Source: Acridotheres tristis
Lineage: Eukaryota > Chordata > Aves > Passeriformes > Sturnidae
Assembly: GCA_037013685.1 (NCBI GenBank)
Contig: CM072897.1
Span: 15,980,643 to 16,044,642 of the forward strand
DNA: 64,000 bases
Direction: 5' to 3'
Position numbers and translations under genes: made by a program. Under the pieces are notes generated by a model. The model was not told the DNA's origin. It saw nothing but the letters and a program-made list of their open reading frames with translations, and made no database searches. Below, piece after piece: positions 40,001 through 49,463 of the stretch (position 1 is the stretch's first letter; each line of letters begins with the position of its first letter).

Positions 40001-43000
40001 AATTCTGTGTTAACCCACTAATGGGAAAGTTTAATGAACCTATATTCTGCTTTTTTTGTACATGTGCTATAAACCCAAGAATGATACATGAAGTTCACGT
40101 TTGATCTTAGAATCATCAAAGTGGATATTTAACACAGCATGAACTTGCAGAGGGTTATGATTAAAGCCTGAGTGACTTCTAATTAAAGTGACTTTTAACA
40201 TGCTACTATGCTTTCCTGTGGAGGAAGGTTAATGTTCTGTCCAGTAGTGTATATCTAGGAGCCACTTCCTAATGGAAATGCACACCTAAAATGCAGCTCC
40301 TCCTTTCCCAAATATAAAGAAGCAATTTAGTTATTTGATGAATAAATATTTTTGCAGTATTGTAAAAAGCCATTTCCCTTCCATCACACCTTTTTGGCTC
40401 CAATGAACAACGGGCCAAGCCACACTGCACAGCAGATGGGAAATGGCCACTTCCTCATCTCATCCCAACATGAAATCAGCAGGTCAGGGAACTGCACATC
40501 CCATGAGCAGTCCTACATACCCCAATCATAATCCCAAGACAATTTTTTAAGAAGGGCTGGAATGAAGCATGGCATTATTAATTACCTCAGTATAACACAG
40601 TGCATCTTCAGAGATGGCATCATAGTCTTGGGCACAGCTCTTTGCAGCGTTTTGGGCAAATTTCATAAATTCTGCAATTTCATTGTTTACGACTTCTTTC
40701 ATTTGCTGGGGGAAGAAAAAACCTATTTTTAAGACAAAAGAGAATTCTCTATGCTAGATATGTAACCAACAAAATTTCCAGAGAGACAGCAGAGGTAACG
40801 ATATGAAGGAAGGAATAGATTCCACTTGCTACTCAATTTGGCAAGTGTTCAGTTTCACATAAGTACAAAAATTTTTTGCAAGGCCCATTTCCTTTAAAAA
40901 ACCCCAAATCAACAACACACCACCCCCAACAAACAGCAAGTTTCTTTTGTATGTGGTGATTTATAAATAGAGAGGTTACAAGACATGGTTGATAAAGTTT
41001 ATATGGCAAAGTCACAAAGATATCTGAGTTCTGATTTCATGAGAAATTATAAGTAACTACAACAGAGTAGTAACTGACGTGCCTGGAAAGATAACAATAT
41101 AATAATAATATATAAAAAGTAAAATATTATAATAATGGATATTCCCATTGTTACAGCATAAAATAAAGAAATTAGCATTAATAAGGAACCATGGGAAACC
41201 AAATGCAATGGCTCAAAACAATCTGCCAATTAATTACATATTACAGGACTCTACAATGATTCTCCCACCCAACATGAAGGTGGCCCATTGAAACACATTG
41301 CTGAGACTCAGCCTTGCTCCTGTGTGAGCACAGCAGGGCAGCACACAGGGCCCTGCCCTGCTCATGAACAAAGCTCCCACAGCTGGCAAAAATCACAGGA
41401 AAATGTATCCATGGCCTAACACCACCTAACACTGCTACATGCCCCTATGAAATACCAAAATCACAGTAAGGATAACTTCTAACTTCCTCCTCAGGAAAAA
41501 AAAAAAAAAAAAACCCGTTTTTTTTTGAGGGCTGAGGGGCTGTTTGGTCAGTTGTCAAAGATCTTCACTTACCCTCAGTTGTTCAGATCACTTTAAAAAA
41601 ACCCCAACAAAATAAAAAAGCCACAAAACCCCAATTTCAAAATACCAAATACACTTGAAATGTCTATTAAAAAGCTTATCTTGAATATTTTTTTTCCATT
41701 TTCCTTTATTCTTTGTAAGGACAAATAATCGTATGACTGCCTCTGTGATGGTCATATCTTACCATATATGTGAGAAATTCCCTTTGACTTGCTGCATTAA
41801 CTTGGAAATGGTTTCTTTTTTTTGAGAACTTAGTCATCAGATACAAGTATGTTTTCTGCTCCTCCTCAGTCAAACAAGAGGTAAATGGATAGGGGACTCT
41901 GGGCTCTGGAAGAGGACGGTCATCAGCTGGGCTTTTAGCCTCCACCTCAAGTGATTCTGCAGCCTGCAAGCGACATGTCTGTCTGTTTTCTGAAGAGTTT
42001 GCCAATGCCTCCGCACTTTTTTTTGCCTCTCTGAAAGAAAAGTAACAAATTTGCAGTCCTCACATAAATACTACTATTAGTCAGAAACAATAAAGGCAGC
42101 GGTGCAAGCCTGAACTGCTCCGAGAGACACTGCTATTCCAATTCCTACATGTGCCAGTGGACTGTTCTTATTCTGAAACTTCACCTGTACAACCCTTACT
42201 GCCAGCAGCAGGTCTGCAACTGGTTTAAAAACAAACAAACAAAAAGAGGTAGGGTTTTCTTTTTAAAGAAAAAAAACAAAATAGTGTCAACAAGCTAAAT
42301 ATGAAACACATTCTTTGTTCTGGAAACACACATTATTAATGAAAACATAAAGAATCTCCACATTTCAGCAGTCACTGATGGCCACTATTCAGAAACTGTT
42401 TGCATTCAGAAAGGTCAGACTTGTCAGTCAGTTCTGATTGTAAAGGAGAAAGATTTAACTAGAAAAAGCCTTTTCTTCATTACAGAAGAATAAAATTAAA
42501 ATTACTTCATTCTAATAATAAAAATTCCAGATTTCAATGAAGAAATTCTTACAGATTACACAAATCAAGCATTTCATCTTCTACTCTAAACAATGCTGGA
42601 ATCAGTCACCAAAAATAATAGTAGGCTAGGGCAAGGCTGTTCTCACAACAATAAAGTAACACAAAGCTCATTGTTAAAATAACTCCAGTAAACAAAGGCC
42701 AACCAGCCTGGCCCTGGTCTACTTAAAATAATTGTACTTAAGACAAAAATATTTAAGGGTAACAAAATGAACTTTAACTGCTGATCTTGGAAAAAGTGTA
42801 TTTTTAAGATACTATTTCAGCGGTAGAAAACATCTCAAGTGTCATTCAAACCCAGCAGTATCACATCCACAGTTCTTAATAACACTTCACAGCTGTCTCT
42901 CTAAATATGAGAATGTGTCCATCCTTGTGGCACAAACTGGCAAATTTAATTAAGCTGTAGCAGCAACAAGATGCTGACTCAGATATGCCAGTGGAAGAAC

Positions 43001-45223
43001 ATCAAGAAATTCTAGCAGCTTAAATTGGCTATATTCAGCACTGAATGAAATGGCAGCACATCAAGATCATTTCAGTATGCACTGCTGTCACAGTCTTCAT
43101 TGGGGTGCAAACCAAAATAATCTAACAGAGCTTTTCTGTCCATATTTACAGCATTATACTTTATTTGAGCTGACGGCTTAAATTTTTCCCCTTCAGTTTA
43201 TCAGCAACCTGCTTTCACTGCTTCTACACCAAGAGAACATACACTTTTGTAAATATCCATGAGAAACTCCACAAAATTAGCAAATTTCCTCCAGCTTTTA
43301 CATTCACATTTGCTTCAACAGGTCTAATTTCTCTTCCTCTTCACTCTGGTCACACAACCCAGCTCTATCCATTTCTGATTTTCATCAGGTGCAACCTCTC
43401 CAGCTTCCTCTGGCTATAAACCAACTCAAACCACACACATTTGGCCACAATCTCATTGCTGAGTATCCACTCCAGAAACTCTTCTAAGGAAGAACCCCAC
43501 AGTAGGATCAGAGGTACCAGTAACAAGCTGTCAGGCTGTGCTATCTTGCCAATTCGAGGAAAGTTGCTCTAATGGATGTGAACCAGACCAGCCTTCTCTA
43601 GCTGAAGTTGTGGGATGAAATCATGTGATGTAACAGGTAGCCCCTCAAATGCACACTCTCACTGTCAGTTCATAAAAACACAGTAATTCCCCTTCTGAAC
43701 AAACTATTTCCACACATGCTGAATTCCCCACTTACCTGGTTTCCCATCCACATTCCTGCCAGTGTGAAGGTTCACACACCAGGCATCACCTTCACCTCCC
43801 TTATCAGCTTAATAACTTCTTAAACCAAGACTCTAAATGCAGTCCTCCAAATGCTGAGATTCAGCAGCATGAGCCACACTTTTCACTACGTGAAATAAAT
43901 GTTATTCTAATTCCTCAACCTAAGAAAATAAAAAACTGACACCAAAACTGCCAAAACACCAGTACCAGCTGTGTTCACACAGCTTCATTTCCCAGACCAA
44001 AGGACTCAGCCCCGACTCCTCCTGCTTTCTGAGGTTTCACAGCAGATAAAGCACAGGCCAACAGCTGGCCCAAGGGGTCAGTAACAAATCCTTGTGTGCC
44101 AGACAACATGCAGCTTTTCCCAAAACACTATGGCGATGTATCCATAGGAAGATAACAAAGAGCACAAAAAGATAAAATAATATACCTGTTTGATAAATAC
44201 CAGAGTTCAGAGAGGCTCAGAGACAAGGAATATTTTTCATAAAGTTCATGGGAGAAAAACACTTCTTGGCCATTTTTTGGTGAAATATCCCTAACAAAAG
44301 AAAATTTAAAAATAAATATATTGCAAGACAAACAACAATTAAAGGCCACATCTGCCCCTGAGAAGTAAAAACAATAATTAATTTATATTAAAAAAAGCAG
44401 CTACCTACACAGTGGTTCCAGAGTTCCTCTTTATGGAAGTTACGTATGTACTAATGCCTTATGTTCTTTGATTGTAAAATACATATTCTTCACAAAAGAA
44501 TTTCATTAATACAGGATATAAATTCTAGGTATGGTGAGAGAAATTCTGGTAAGAGTTTCACACTTCCACACGTTCATGAATCAAAAAAGAAAGTTTGGGT
44601 TGAAATCGCTGAAATTTTTGAGAAAAATACACCAGTTTTAACTTTTCAGAAAAGAATTGTTCTTGTCTTCTACGCTGATTTGACCTTTTATTATTTCCTT
44701 TTTCTTTTGTCTAATATAGCCGTTCAAGTGAACAGGGATTATACAATCTCAACCTTCCTAGCTATGGTGAAAATTACGAGCATAAATTTTATTACGTTTC
44801 ATTTCACAAACTAATTCCAACCCAGCTCGCCTCTCTAGAGTTAAAGAGCCGAATTATGTATTTGCAGGGCTTTTCGTATTAGAAACACGAACAGTGTCCC
44901 CGCCCAGAATCCACGCCGTGGATTTACAGGACCTCAGATTCCAATCCCAGCCCGGCCTCAGAGCCCAGCGCTCCCTCAGGGACCGCTCGCGCTCCTCCCG
45001 CTCCCATGGCGGCACCAACAGCAAATGGCGCACGCGCCCTCGGGGCGGCGTCCGGCGGGGCGGGAACCGAGCCCGCCCCGCTCCCCCGGGTCGCGGCGCG
45101 TTCTGCTGCCGGCGGGGCAGCGCGGAGCTGTGGCTGTCACCCACACCTCAGGCGCGCCCGGCCAGGGCGCTTAGGGTGAGGGAGACGCGCTCACCATGTC
45201 AGCGGCGGCCCCGTGGCCACCAT
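24818..45223 (-). CDS. ICE2: ICE2 (NARG2), little elongation complex subunit 2, complete, 15 coding exons
   Basis: Joined exons on the minus strand: 45195-45223, 44186-44290, 41763-42030, 40586-40705, 39183-39317, 38706-38822, 37469-37628, 36539-36723, 35125-36070, 32952-33130, 31404-31533, 27100-27184, 26959-27009, 25710-25962 and 24818-25009. All junctions are GT-AG, and the frame closes to 2955 nt = 984 aa + stop (human about 982 aa). Conserved landmarks are WDISPKNG near the N-terminus, SLFTLLNNHG and YKEQWEIPVC (about 285-305), TIRERNQIFHE (about 330), DFDDDVTELETF (393-404), LDPVGEILKMQ (about 611), and the NARG2 C-terminal domain (about 690-910: YKLFSL.DLLLLVRCSVQ, YGVEALTES, HIDAFTSKL, SVPWVPLDPSL). 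ICE2 works with ICE1, ELL and ZC3H8 in the nuclear little elongation complex, which supports Pol II transcription of snRNA genes. No transmembrane or signal segment is expected. Residues 405-610 are low-complexity Ser/Pro/Glu-rich and poorly conserved. The ATG is the first after an in-frame TGA and has a strong Kozak context (AAGATGG). Confidence 0.97.
25010..25709 (-). other. ICE2: ICE2 intron 14
   Basis: A 700 bp intron with donor AAG|GTCAGT. An A-rich simple tract lies at 25033-25060. Nothing else was recognised. Confidence 0.85.
25710..25962 (-). CDS. ICE2: ICE2 exon 14 (253 nt)
   Basis: It encodes about residues 837-921, the end of the NARG2 C-terminal domain: EEGSYLLSHAAGDSS, YNLHKAH, LSVPWVPLDPSLPLPCHI and GRVPCTFPP. 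This is among the best conserved parts of the family. The acceptor is CTCATTTTAG. Confidence 0.97.
25963..26958 (-). other. ICE2: ICE2 intron 13
   Basis: A 996 bp AT-rich intron. No gene or repeat was recognised. Confidence 0.85.
26959..27009 (-). CDS. ICE2: ICE2 exon 13 (51 nt)
   Basis: A short exon between acceptor TTTCTCCACAG and donor GA|GTAAGT. It encodes PANSLNILHHVLKKVS, matching the human NLFNILQHILKKLS helix. Phase 2 on both sides confirms it is needed to keep the frame between exons 12 and 14. Confidence 0.93.
   Translation of the reverse strand, partial: TCKFTKYTSSCFEESV
27100..27184 (-). CDS. ICE2: ICE2 exon 12 (85 nt)
   Basis: It encodes GHIDAFTSKLMMLEKI... to GLI(K) within the NARG2 C-terminal domain. 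The donor is ATTAA|GTGAGT. The intron to exon 13 (27010-27099) is only 90 bp. Confidence 0.95.
27185..31403 (-). other. ICE2: ICE2 intron 11 (4.2 kb, longest)
   Basis: Mostly AT-rich. A GC-richer patch of about 700 bp (29500-30250) has open frames on both strands but no recognisable domain or splice-linked exon. It may be an old repeat or a regulatory segment. No RNA gene was seen. Confidence 0.8.
31404..31533 (-). CDS. ICE2: ICE2 exon 11 (130 nt)
   Basis: It encodes LTPIFVLPKLEYQAYYGVEA, then a TESEVCQLW segment ending FYI(G). It matches human VYVLPKVEYQACYGVEALTES. The acceptor is TTCTTTTTAG and the donor is G|GTAAG. Confidence 0.96.
31534..32951 (-). other. ICE2: ICE2 intron 10
   Basis: A 1.4 kb intron. 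Nothing beyond A- and T-rich tracts was recognised. Confidence 0.85.
32952..33130 (-). CDS. ICE2: ICE2 exon 10 (179 nt)
   Basis: Start of the NARG2 C-terminal domain: KLPSELQLLEEDPSEYQAPE, then YKLFSLNDLLLLVRCSVQ and a basic KKKKAQK end. Donor AAG|GTAAAG, acceptor CTATCTCCAG. Very close to the human sequence. Confidence 0.97.
33131..35124 (-). other. ICE2: ICE2 intron 9
   Basis: A 2.0 kb intron. A poly-T/poly-A tract lies around 33222-33345. No gene was recognised. The open frame that reads from exon 9 past 35125 is intronic read-through and is not coding. Confidence 0.85.
35125..36070 (-). CDS. ICE2: ICE2 exon 9 (946 nt, large central exon)
   Basis: It encodes residues 374-689. It holds the acidic block DFDDDVTELETF, a long disordered Ser/Pro/Glu-rich part, an acidic-hydrophobic motif SDTDEERLVID (538-548) and LDPVGEILKMQTELLK (611-626). 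Those motifs are conserved with human, while the linker between them is not. Acceptor TGTGTTAAG|GTG, donor AAAGA|GTAAGT. A second in-frame AG (TACCAG) lies 21 nt inside. Confidence 0.95.
36539..36723 (-). CDS. ICE2: ICE2 exon 8 (185 nt)
   Basis: It encodes SKPAKVVYVDPPL, then TIRERNQIFHEIP and SMDKPAED. It matches the human SKPVKVIYINSPL...TMRERNQIFHEVP segment. Donor GAT|GTATGT, acceptor TTTTGAAAAG. Confidence 0.96.
37469..37628 (-). CDS. ICE2: ICE2 exon 7 (160 nt)
   Basis: It encodes DISSDSNAEKL, then SLFTLLNNHG and YKEQWEIPVCVK. Nearly identical to human in the LLNNHG...EQWEIPVC part. Phase 1 at the donor (GCAG|GTATGG) joins exon 8 as Gly. Confidence 0.97.
38706..38822 (-). CDS. ICE2: ICE2 exon 6 (117 nt)
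   Basis: It encodes GTARRGKTDFPSMLVQLPTD and a following segment ending AHVMHN. FPSM.(V/I).L aligns with human VFPSMPIKLQL, and EAMHYDI with AHVMHNDI. Ends are CCCTCAG and AAT|GTAAG. Confidence 0.93.
39183..39317 (-). CDS. ICE2: ICE2 exon 5 (135 nt)
   Basis: It encodes ELLRVCIGHVQKYPEFYTLQ, then a segment ending LEKNLLAM. It matches human ILRACIEQVKKYPEFYTLHE...LEKTLLAL. Acceptor TTGTGTTAG, donor ATG|GTAATA. Confidence 0.95.
40586..40705 (-). CDS. ICE2: ICE2 exon 4 (120 nt)
   Basis: It encodes QMKEVVNNEIAEFMKFAQNA and CAQDYDAISEDAL...TE, aligning with human HVNEEVTEFLKFLQNSAKKCAQDY. Ends are TTCCCCCAG and GAG|GTAATT. Confidence 0.96.
40706..41762 (-). other. ICE2: ICE2 intron 3 with A/T hairpin tract
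   Basis: A 1.1 kb intron. A run of about 19 A (41495-41513), CCCG and a run of about 9 T (41518-41526) form a potential hairpin. Otherwise nothing was recognised. Confidence 0.8.
41763..42030 (-). CDS. ICE2: ICE2 exon 3 (268 nt)
   Basis: It encodes REAKKSAEALANSSENR, then LPEPRVPYPFTSCL and FLTYM. LPKPRVPYP is the human counterpart. The part before it is variable. Acceptor TTTCTTTCAG, donor ATG|GTAAGA. Confidence 0.94.
42031..44185 (-). other. ICE2: ICE2 intron 2
   Basis: A 2.2 kb intron of unique-looking sequence. No gene, RNA gene or identifiable repeat was seen. Confidence 0.85.
44186..44290 (-). CDS. ICE2: ICE2 exon 2 (105 nt)
   Basis: It encodes (W)DISPKNGQEVFFSHELYEK, then LSELWYLSNR, aligning with human DISPKNGLKTFFSRENYKD...LRVLSNR. 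The acceptor TTTTGTTAG and phase join exon 1 TG|G to give Trp10. Confidence 0.96.
45195..45223 (-). CDS. ICE2: ICE2 exon 1 coding part (29 nt, start codon)
   Basis: ATG at 45221-45223 in AAGATGG context, 29 coding nt (MVATGPPLT plus TG of Trp), then donor TG|GTGAGC. The human protein has MV..PG.LNW at the same place, starting four residues earlier (MSSK). Here an in-frame TGA lies upstream with no other ATG, so the shorter N-terminus is chosen. This exon is too short for ORF finding. Confidence 0.88.
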
Positions 45224-45367
45224 CTTGGCTAAGCCCTCAGGGCGGTTCCTCGTTTCACCGCCGTGCGAGCCCGCTTCAGGGCACTGACCAATCAGCGCCC
45301 GGCGCATGGGTCAGGTGTTCTGAACTAGCCAATAGGAGCACGGGCTGCAGCAGCGCCTCAGAATGTG

Positions 45368-45379
45368 GCCGCCATTTTG
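45368..45379. promoter_or_regulatory. YY1-type motif GCCGCCATTTTG
   Basis: A perfect match to the CAAAATGGCGGC form on the minus strand, about 145 bp upstream of the ICE2 ATG in the CpG island. A second YY1-like AAGATGGTGGCC sits on the start codon (45215-45226). Binding is inferred from the consensus. Confidence 0.6.
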
Positions 45380-45680
45380 TGGCGGGCGGGGCGGATGATG
45401 GCGCGGAGTCAAACCGTGCAGGGGAGATCTGCTCCATGTTCACAGGCGGGGCCGAGGCGGGGTCTGAGCAGGAGAGGGATGTCTCGGGCGGTGCATCCCA
45501 CCCCTCCCCGACTGTTTTAGAGGTGGGGCCCTGGGCAGAGGGTGGGTGTTCCGGGTGGCTCCTCCCGCTCCGCTGAGGTGCAGAGGTGGGGGGGTGGCCT
45601 GTCAGTGAGAGGTTGCAGCCTCGTGTGAGGGCTGAGGTGCCCCTAGAGGCGGCTGCGTTCATCAGCTTCCTTCCTCTCTA

Positions 45681-46320
45681 AGACGTTCAGTTTCTCTGGC
45701 TCACTTCTCGTGAGCAGAGCCGCAAAACCTTTAGAAACTGATGGGCCAGCTTCCCAGTGTGGTAAAATGTGGAATTCGGGCATTCTTAGAACCCATAAGT
45801 CTGTGAGATGGAAACTCATTTGCTTGTGATGTTACAAGAAAAGGTGATGCCGGTCACTGCTCTAACGATGGGAAATGATGAAGGCAGAGTGCGTGCTTGG
45901 TGTCCTCTGATTAAAACGGGGGACTCTTACACAAATACAGGAAAACCCGGAGGTGATTCAGAATGAGTTCTAAACCCGCCAACAAGAGAGTCTTCAGCCT
46001 GCTTGCAGATCAGTTTTAAGGACAATGATTTTAATTCTTCCCTCTTGATTTGTTTATCTTAGAGAAGCAGCAAGGTTTTCTATCCCACCGGATAGACAGA
46101 CCCAGAGCCTAGCCGTGGAATGACCCTCGTGTCAGGAGTGATCTTAGTTCCCGACTCAGGTATGGTAACAGTTCTATAGCTGAATTATGAGAACGCTTAT
46201 TTTAAATCCTACTTAAGGCTGCCTCTCTCTAAAACCTGCAGTATCTTTTTGGTTTGTTTTGTTTTGTTTTTAATAAAATAGTCCTACTTCCTCTTGGTAA
46301 TCTTTGTACTTCCATGATAT
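45681..46320. other. Intergenic spacer right of the ICE2 promoter
   Basis: No gene was recognised. The frames here are short, and the sequence falls from GC-rich to AT-rich. Confidence 0.6.
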
Positions 46321-46324
46321 AAAC

Positions 46325-46490
46325 ATGAACCACTGGGAGGGTGAGGAGGGTGATGAAACAGTGGCACAGGTTGCCCAGGGAGGTCTTGGAGTCACCATTC
46401 TTGGAAATATTCAAAAGCTGGGCGTGGTCCTGGGCAACCAGATCAAGGAGTCCCTGTCACCATCAGCAATTCTGTGGTTCTGTGAAATAA
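46325..46490 (+). mobile_element. CR1 LINE 3' end
   Basis: The stretch GGCACAGGTTGCCCAGGGAG, then TTGGAGTCACCATTCTTGGA and a later GTGGTCCTGGGCAACCAGATC-like part, is the well-known CR1 3' region. It ends in decayed ATTCT(A/G)TG units (AATTCTGTGGTTCTGTGAAAT), the CR1 microsatellite tail. It is 5'-truncated, as most CR1 copies are. It marks the DNA as sauropsid, most likely avian. It lies in the spacer between ICE2 and RORA. Confidence 0.85.
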
Positions 46491-47479
46491 TCAGAGGTCA
46501 AACCCACCACCTCCTAACGTACAGTTAGCTTTCCTTATGGCAGGCATGGAGTCTTCAGTTTGTCTCACTTTAGAAAAATTCCCGTGTTTTATATAGAAAT
46601 ATACAGGTTTTTTTTAAAGCTGTTCCCTAACCTGTATCTTGGTGGTTAGGAACTCTCCTGTGACTGGGAAGACTGGGCAGGAATCATGTCCTGAGGATGA
46701 GAAAATTAAATCTGTGTTTTCAGTGTCTTGACTGCTGTAGACACAGAGCTGCTGTAGAACACATGGCACTGCTTAGTGCTACTGTTCTAGGAGTTATCAC
46801 TTACACTACTTTTTTTGTAGAGTTGATCTGTAGGTGAAGGCTGCTTCCAGATACAGTGCTTCAAAGACGAATGCTAGAATCTATTTCTGGATCATGGTCA
46901 GGCATATAAATACTGAGCTGTTAAAAGCTCTGTCAAGACTGAGGCATTTCTAAGTACATGCAGAAGGAGAATTTCACATGCCTGAAGTCTTAAGACCAAG
47001 CATGCAGCTGACACATTCAGGTGTTCGCAACGTTCGCACAGAAAAGGGGAATTGCATCTTTGACTTTTGACGCCTAAATTGTATTAAAACTTCAATTTTG
47101 ATACCCAAATCCTCATTTAGGACTCTGATGTGAAGTAGTATTTCTGCTTGGAGTGTTTGGTGCCAAATTTCTTGTATTTTGCACTTGATGTAGTGAACTG
47201 ATTTCAAACAAGACACCTTCAAATAGAGGGAAGCTACATTAATCCACGTTCATTCTGAGAAGGCTTAAAGCTCTTATTGGCCAAAAGGGGAGCTTAAAAG
47301 GTGTTTGGGGGTCATCTTGTTTCCCTGCTGCCAAACAAAATGTGATGTACATGCCAAAGCAGCTCTAATATATGCGTAGCCTAATTTTGTATCAGTGCAT
47401 TCCTTAAGGGATAAACCTAATAAACCGTAATTCAGAAAAACAAGGAAGATGCGACTGACAAAAACATTAAGACAGATTT
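46491..47479. other. Intergenic spacer between the CR1 copy and the RORA 3' end
   Basis: AT-rich sequence without a recognised gene. The distal RORA cleavage site is placed at its right border. Confidence 0.5.
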
Positions 47480-47497
47480 TTCCATTAGAAGCTGAAG

Positions 47498-47503
47498 TTT
47501 TAT
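47498..47503 (-). terminator. RORA: Candidate distal RORA polyadenylation signal (AATAAA)
   Basis: AATAAA on the minus strand, followed about 30 nt later by a U/GU-rich stretch (TGTTTTTGTCAGT). Placing the 3' end here gives a UTR of about 10.1 kb, near the roughly 9 kb of human RORA. Another AATAAA at 47858-47863 and several upstream could also be used. Confidence 0.5.
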
Positions 47504-48410
47504 TACAGGATAACAGTACATAAAGCACATCTAAAATCGATGTGTTCAATGCACTTAATAAAGGTAATGTAATATTAAAGGTACGGTTTCTAAGTACAAT
47601 ATAACAACATTCATATTAGAATGAAAATTGGAGTATTTAAAAGACAACATTAAATCTCTTATTTTTACAGTCATATTTACAAAATGAATCAAAATACTTT
47701 TTTCGGGACTGAGTAAAATAACAAACTTGAATATAAGCAGGCTATCGTAAGAGTGAGTTGGAAAGGTCTATGGAGGGGAAAAGTGAAGTGATCGGGTAAA
47801 GATCATTAGCAAAGGTTTAGTACAATACCACTTTAGTATTCCTCTTGATGGCTTACATTTTATTGTGGCTAGAAAAGGAATTTATACATACTGTACACAT
47901 AACAGACAGCACATATTTACATGTACAGTATAATTGCATTAAACTTGTGTGTATTTACAGAAATTTGAGCATATCACTCAACGAGGTTTTTAAGTCTGTG
48001 TGCTTCATCTTCAATCTGATGTATATTTGTAATCAGCATTTATTCTGGTGTTGGTATGTTGAACATTTAGTAAAGAGGGAGGATAAATGTTAACCAAATG
48101 GTTTTGCATAAATATATCAAACTATTAAAACAATAGGGAGAATGTGTTCCTGGCATTACGTATAGGTTGGTACGTACAAATTTAAGAGTGAATCCTTTTC
48201 TCTTTGAAAATATCAAAAGGTGACTTAAATCAAGAAGGGAAAACAAAATTGTCATGGCTTATATTTAAATAAGATTGTAGCTTCAAGAGGTTTTTTTATA
48301 ATTGTCCTGATAGTGTTTGCAGTTAAACATTCCACTTATGAAAATATACCCATGGTGAAGTAAAGTTTGTTTTTGTTTTTAGGTCAACAGTATGTTTGCT
48401 GTTTAAAAAA

Positions 48411-48432
48411 AAATATTTATATATATATATTC
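48411..48432. repeat. (TA)n microsatellite
   Basis: A short TA dinucleotide run after an A-run and ATATTTAT, in the RORA 3' UTR. Confidence 0.8.
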
Positions 48433-49421
48433 CTTGGATTTAGGGTATAAAAGCAGTGCATGGAAGCCAAGAACCATGGCTTTAAAATTCACTACCTTCT
48501 ATTATCAAAAAGTGCAGTAAACAGAAACATTGTTATTAATAAATTGCTCAAAAATCTTTGCTAAAGATCTTATAAATTCAGTAATATTACAGAAAAATTC
48601 TAATAAATATTTAAAAGGTTAATTACCTCCTTAGTTAGATATTTGATATCCATCACTTTTTAAGAATGAACATGAAAACAATATCTAGAATGAAAGGAAC
48701 AGGGGATAGGAATATTTTGAAGGGTATATGACTACGTAAATTAAGGTATACATGAAAAAAATAAAAACAAAACCCCCATACCTGACAAAATGTTGCAAAT
48801 TCCACTTCTTAATTAACTTTAGTTGCTACTGGCTGTCCTTGGATATGTATGCATGGTGTATAAAGCATATCCAGGGACTGAATTTAGCCATCCATCTATC
48901 AGGGCAGATTTACACAACATTCCTATTTACAGTAACTGGAGTTAAGTGTGTAGGCATGGCCCAGTAACATCGGCAGTCTGAGTGTGCACAGATCCTACTT
49001 AAAGTGAGGAGGGAGGAAGGCACCCAGCAGAATAACATCTATACATTTCTGATGCAACAACAGGATAGAATTCCCCCACAAGCCAAATAACTACCTCCCT
49101 TTCAGACAGACAGCATACTGTAATTATTTTATACTGGCAGATTATATGTTTTTCTTATTTTTGATACAATACAGGCAGACTGTTTTAGTAACCAAAAGGA
49201 TAACAAGCTGGACAGAACAATTTTAATAACATTAATAATTAATAATGTTAATAATGTAGAAAAAAATTCTACATTTGATATCAAGTATCTGTACTGGTGA
49301 AGTAATTTTCTCCTTATTAAATATACTATAGAATAATTTATATAATGACACTATGCATTTAAAGAGAAAACCATGTCCCAAATCTTGTACTCTGATACAG
49401 GTACTTGTTGGGCATATGTTG

Positions 49422-49463
49422 GTGTATATATATATATACACAAATATATATATTTATATATAG
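49422..49463. repeat. (TA)n microsatellite with a 20-bp perfect palindrome
   Basis: GTGTATATATATATATACAC (49422-49441) is its own reverse complement and is followed by further TA units to about 49463. It is in the RORA 3' UTR. Confidence 0.85.

Larger units (their letters stand above)
44890..45680. promoter_or_regulatory. ICE2: CpG-island promoter of ICE2
   Basis: A GC-rich, CpG-dense block around the ICE2 start codon. Upstream on the minus strand are two CCAAT boxes (plus-strand CCAAT at 45288-45292 and 45329-45333) and GCCGCCATTTTG (45368-45379), a full YY1-type motif. No TATA box is evident. This is the pattern of a housekeeping promoter. Divergent transcription to the right is possible but not shown. 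Confidence 0.8.

Noticed and set aside
44854..45662. Long frames around the second CpG island, including a plus-strand ATG beginning MSAAAPWPPS
   Set aside because: They are shadows in GC-rich promoter sequence. The real coding use here is the 29-nt ICE2 first exon on the minus strand.
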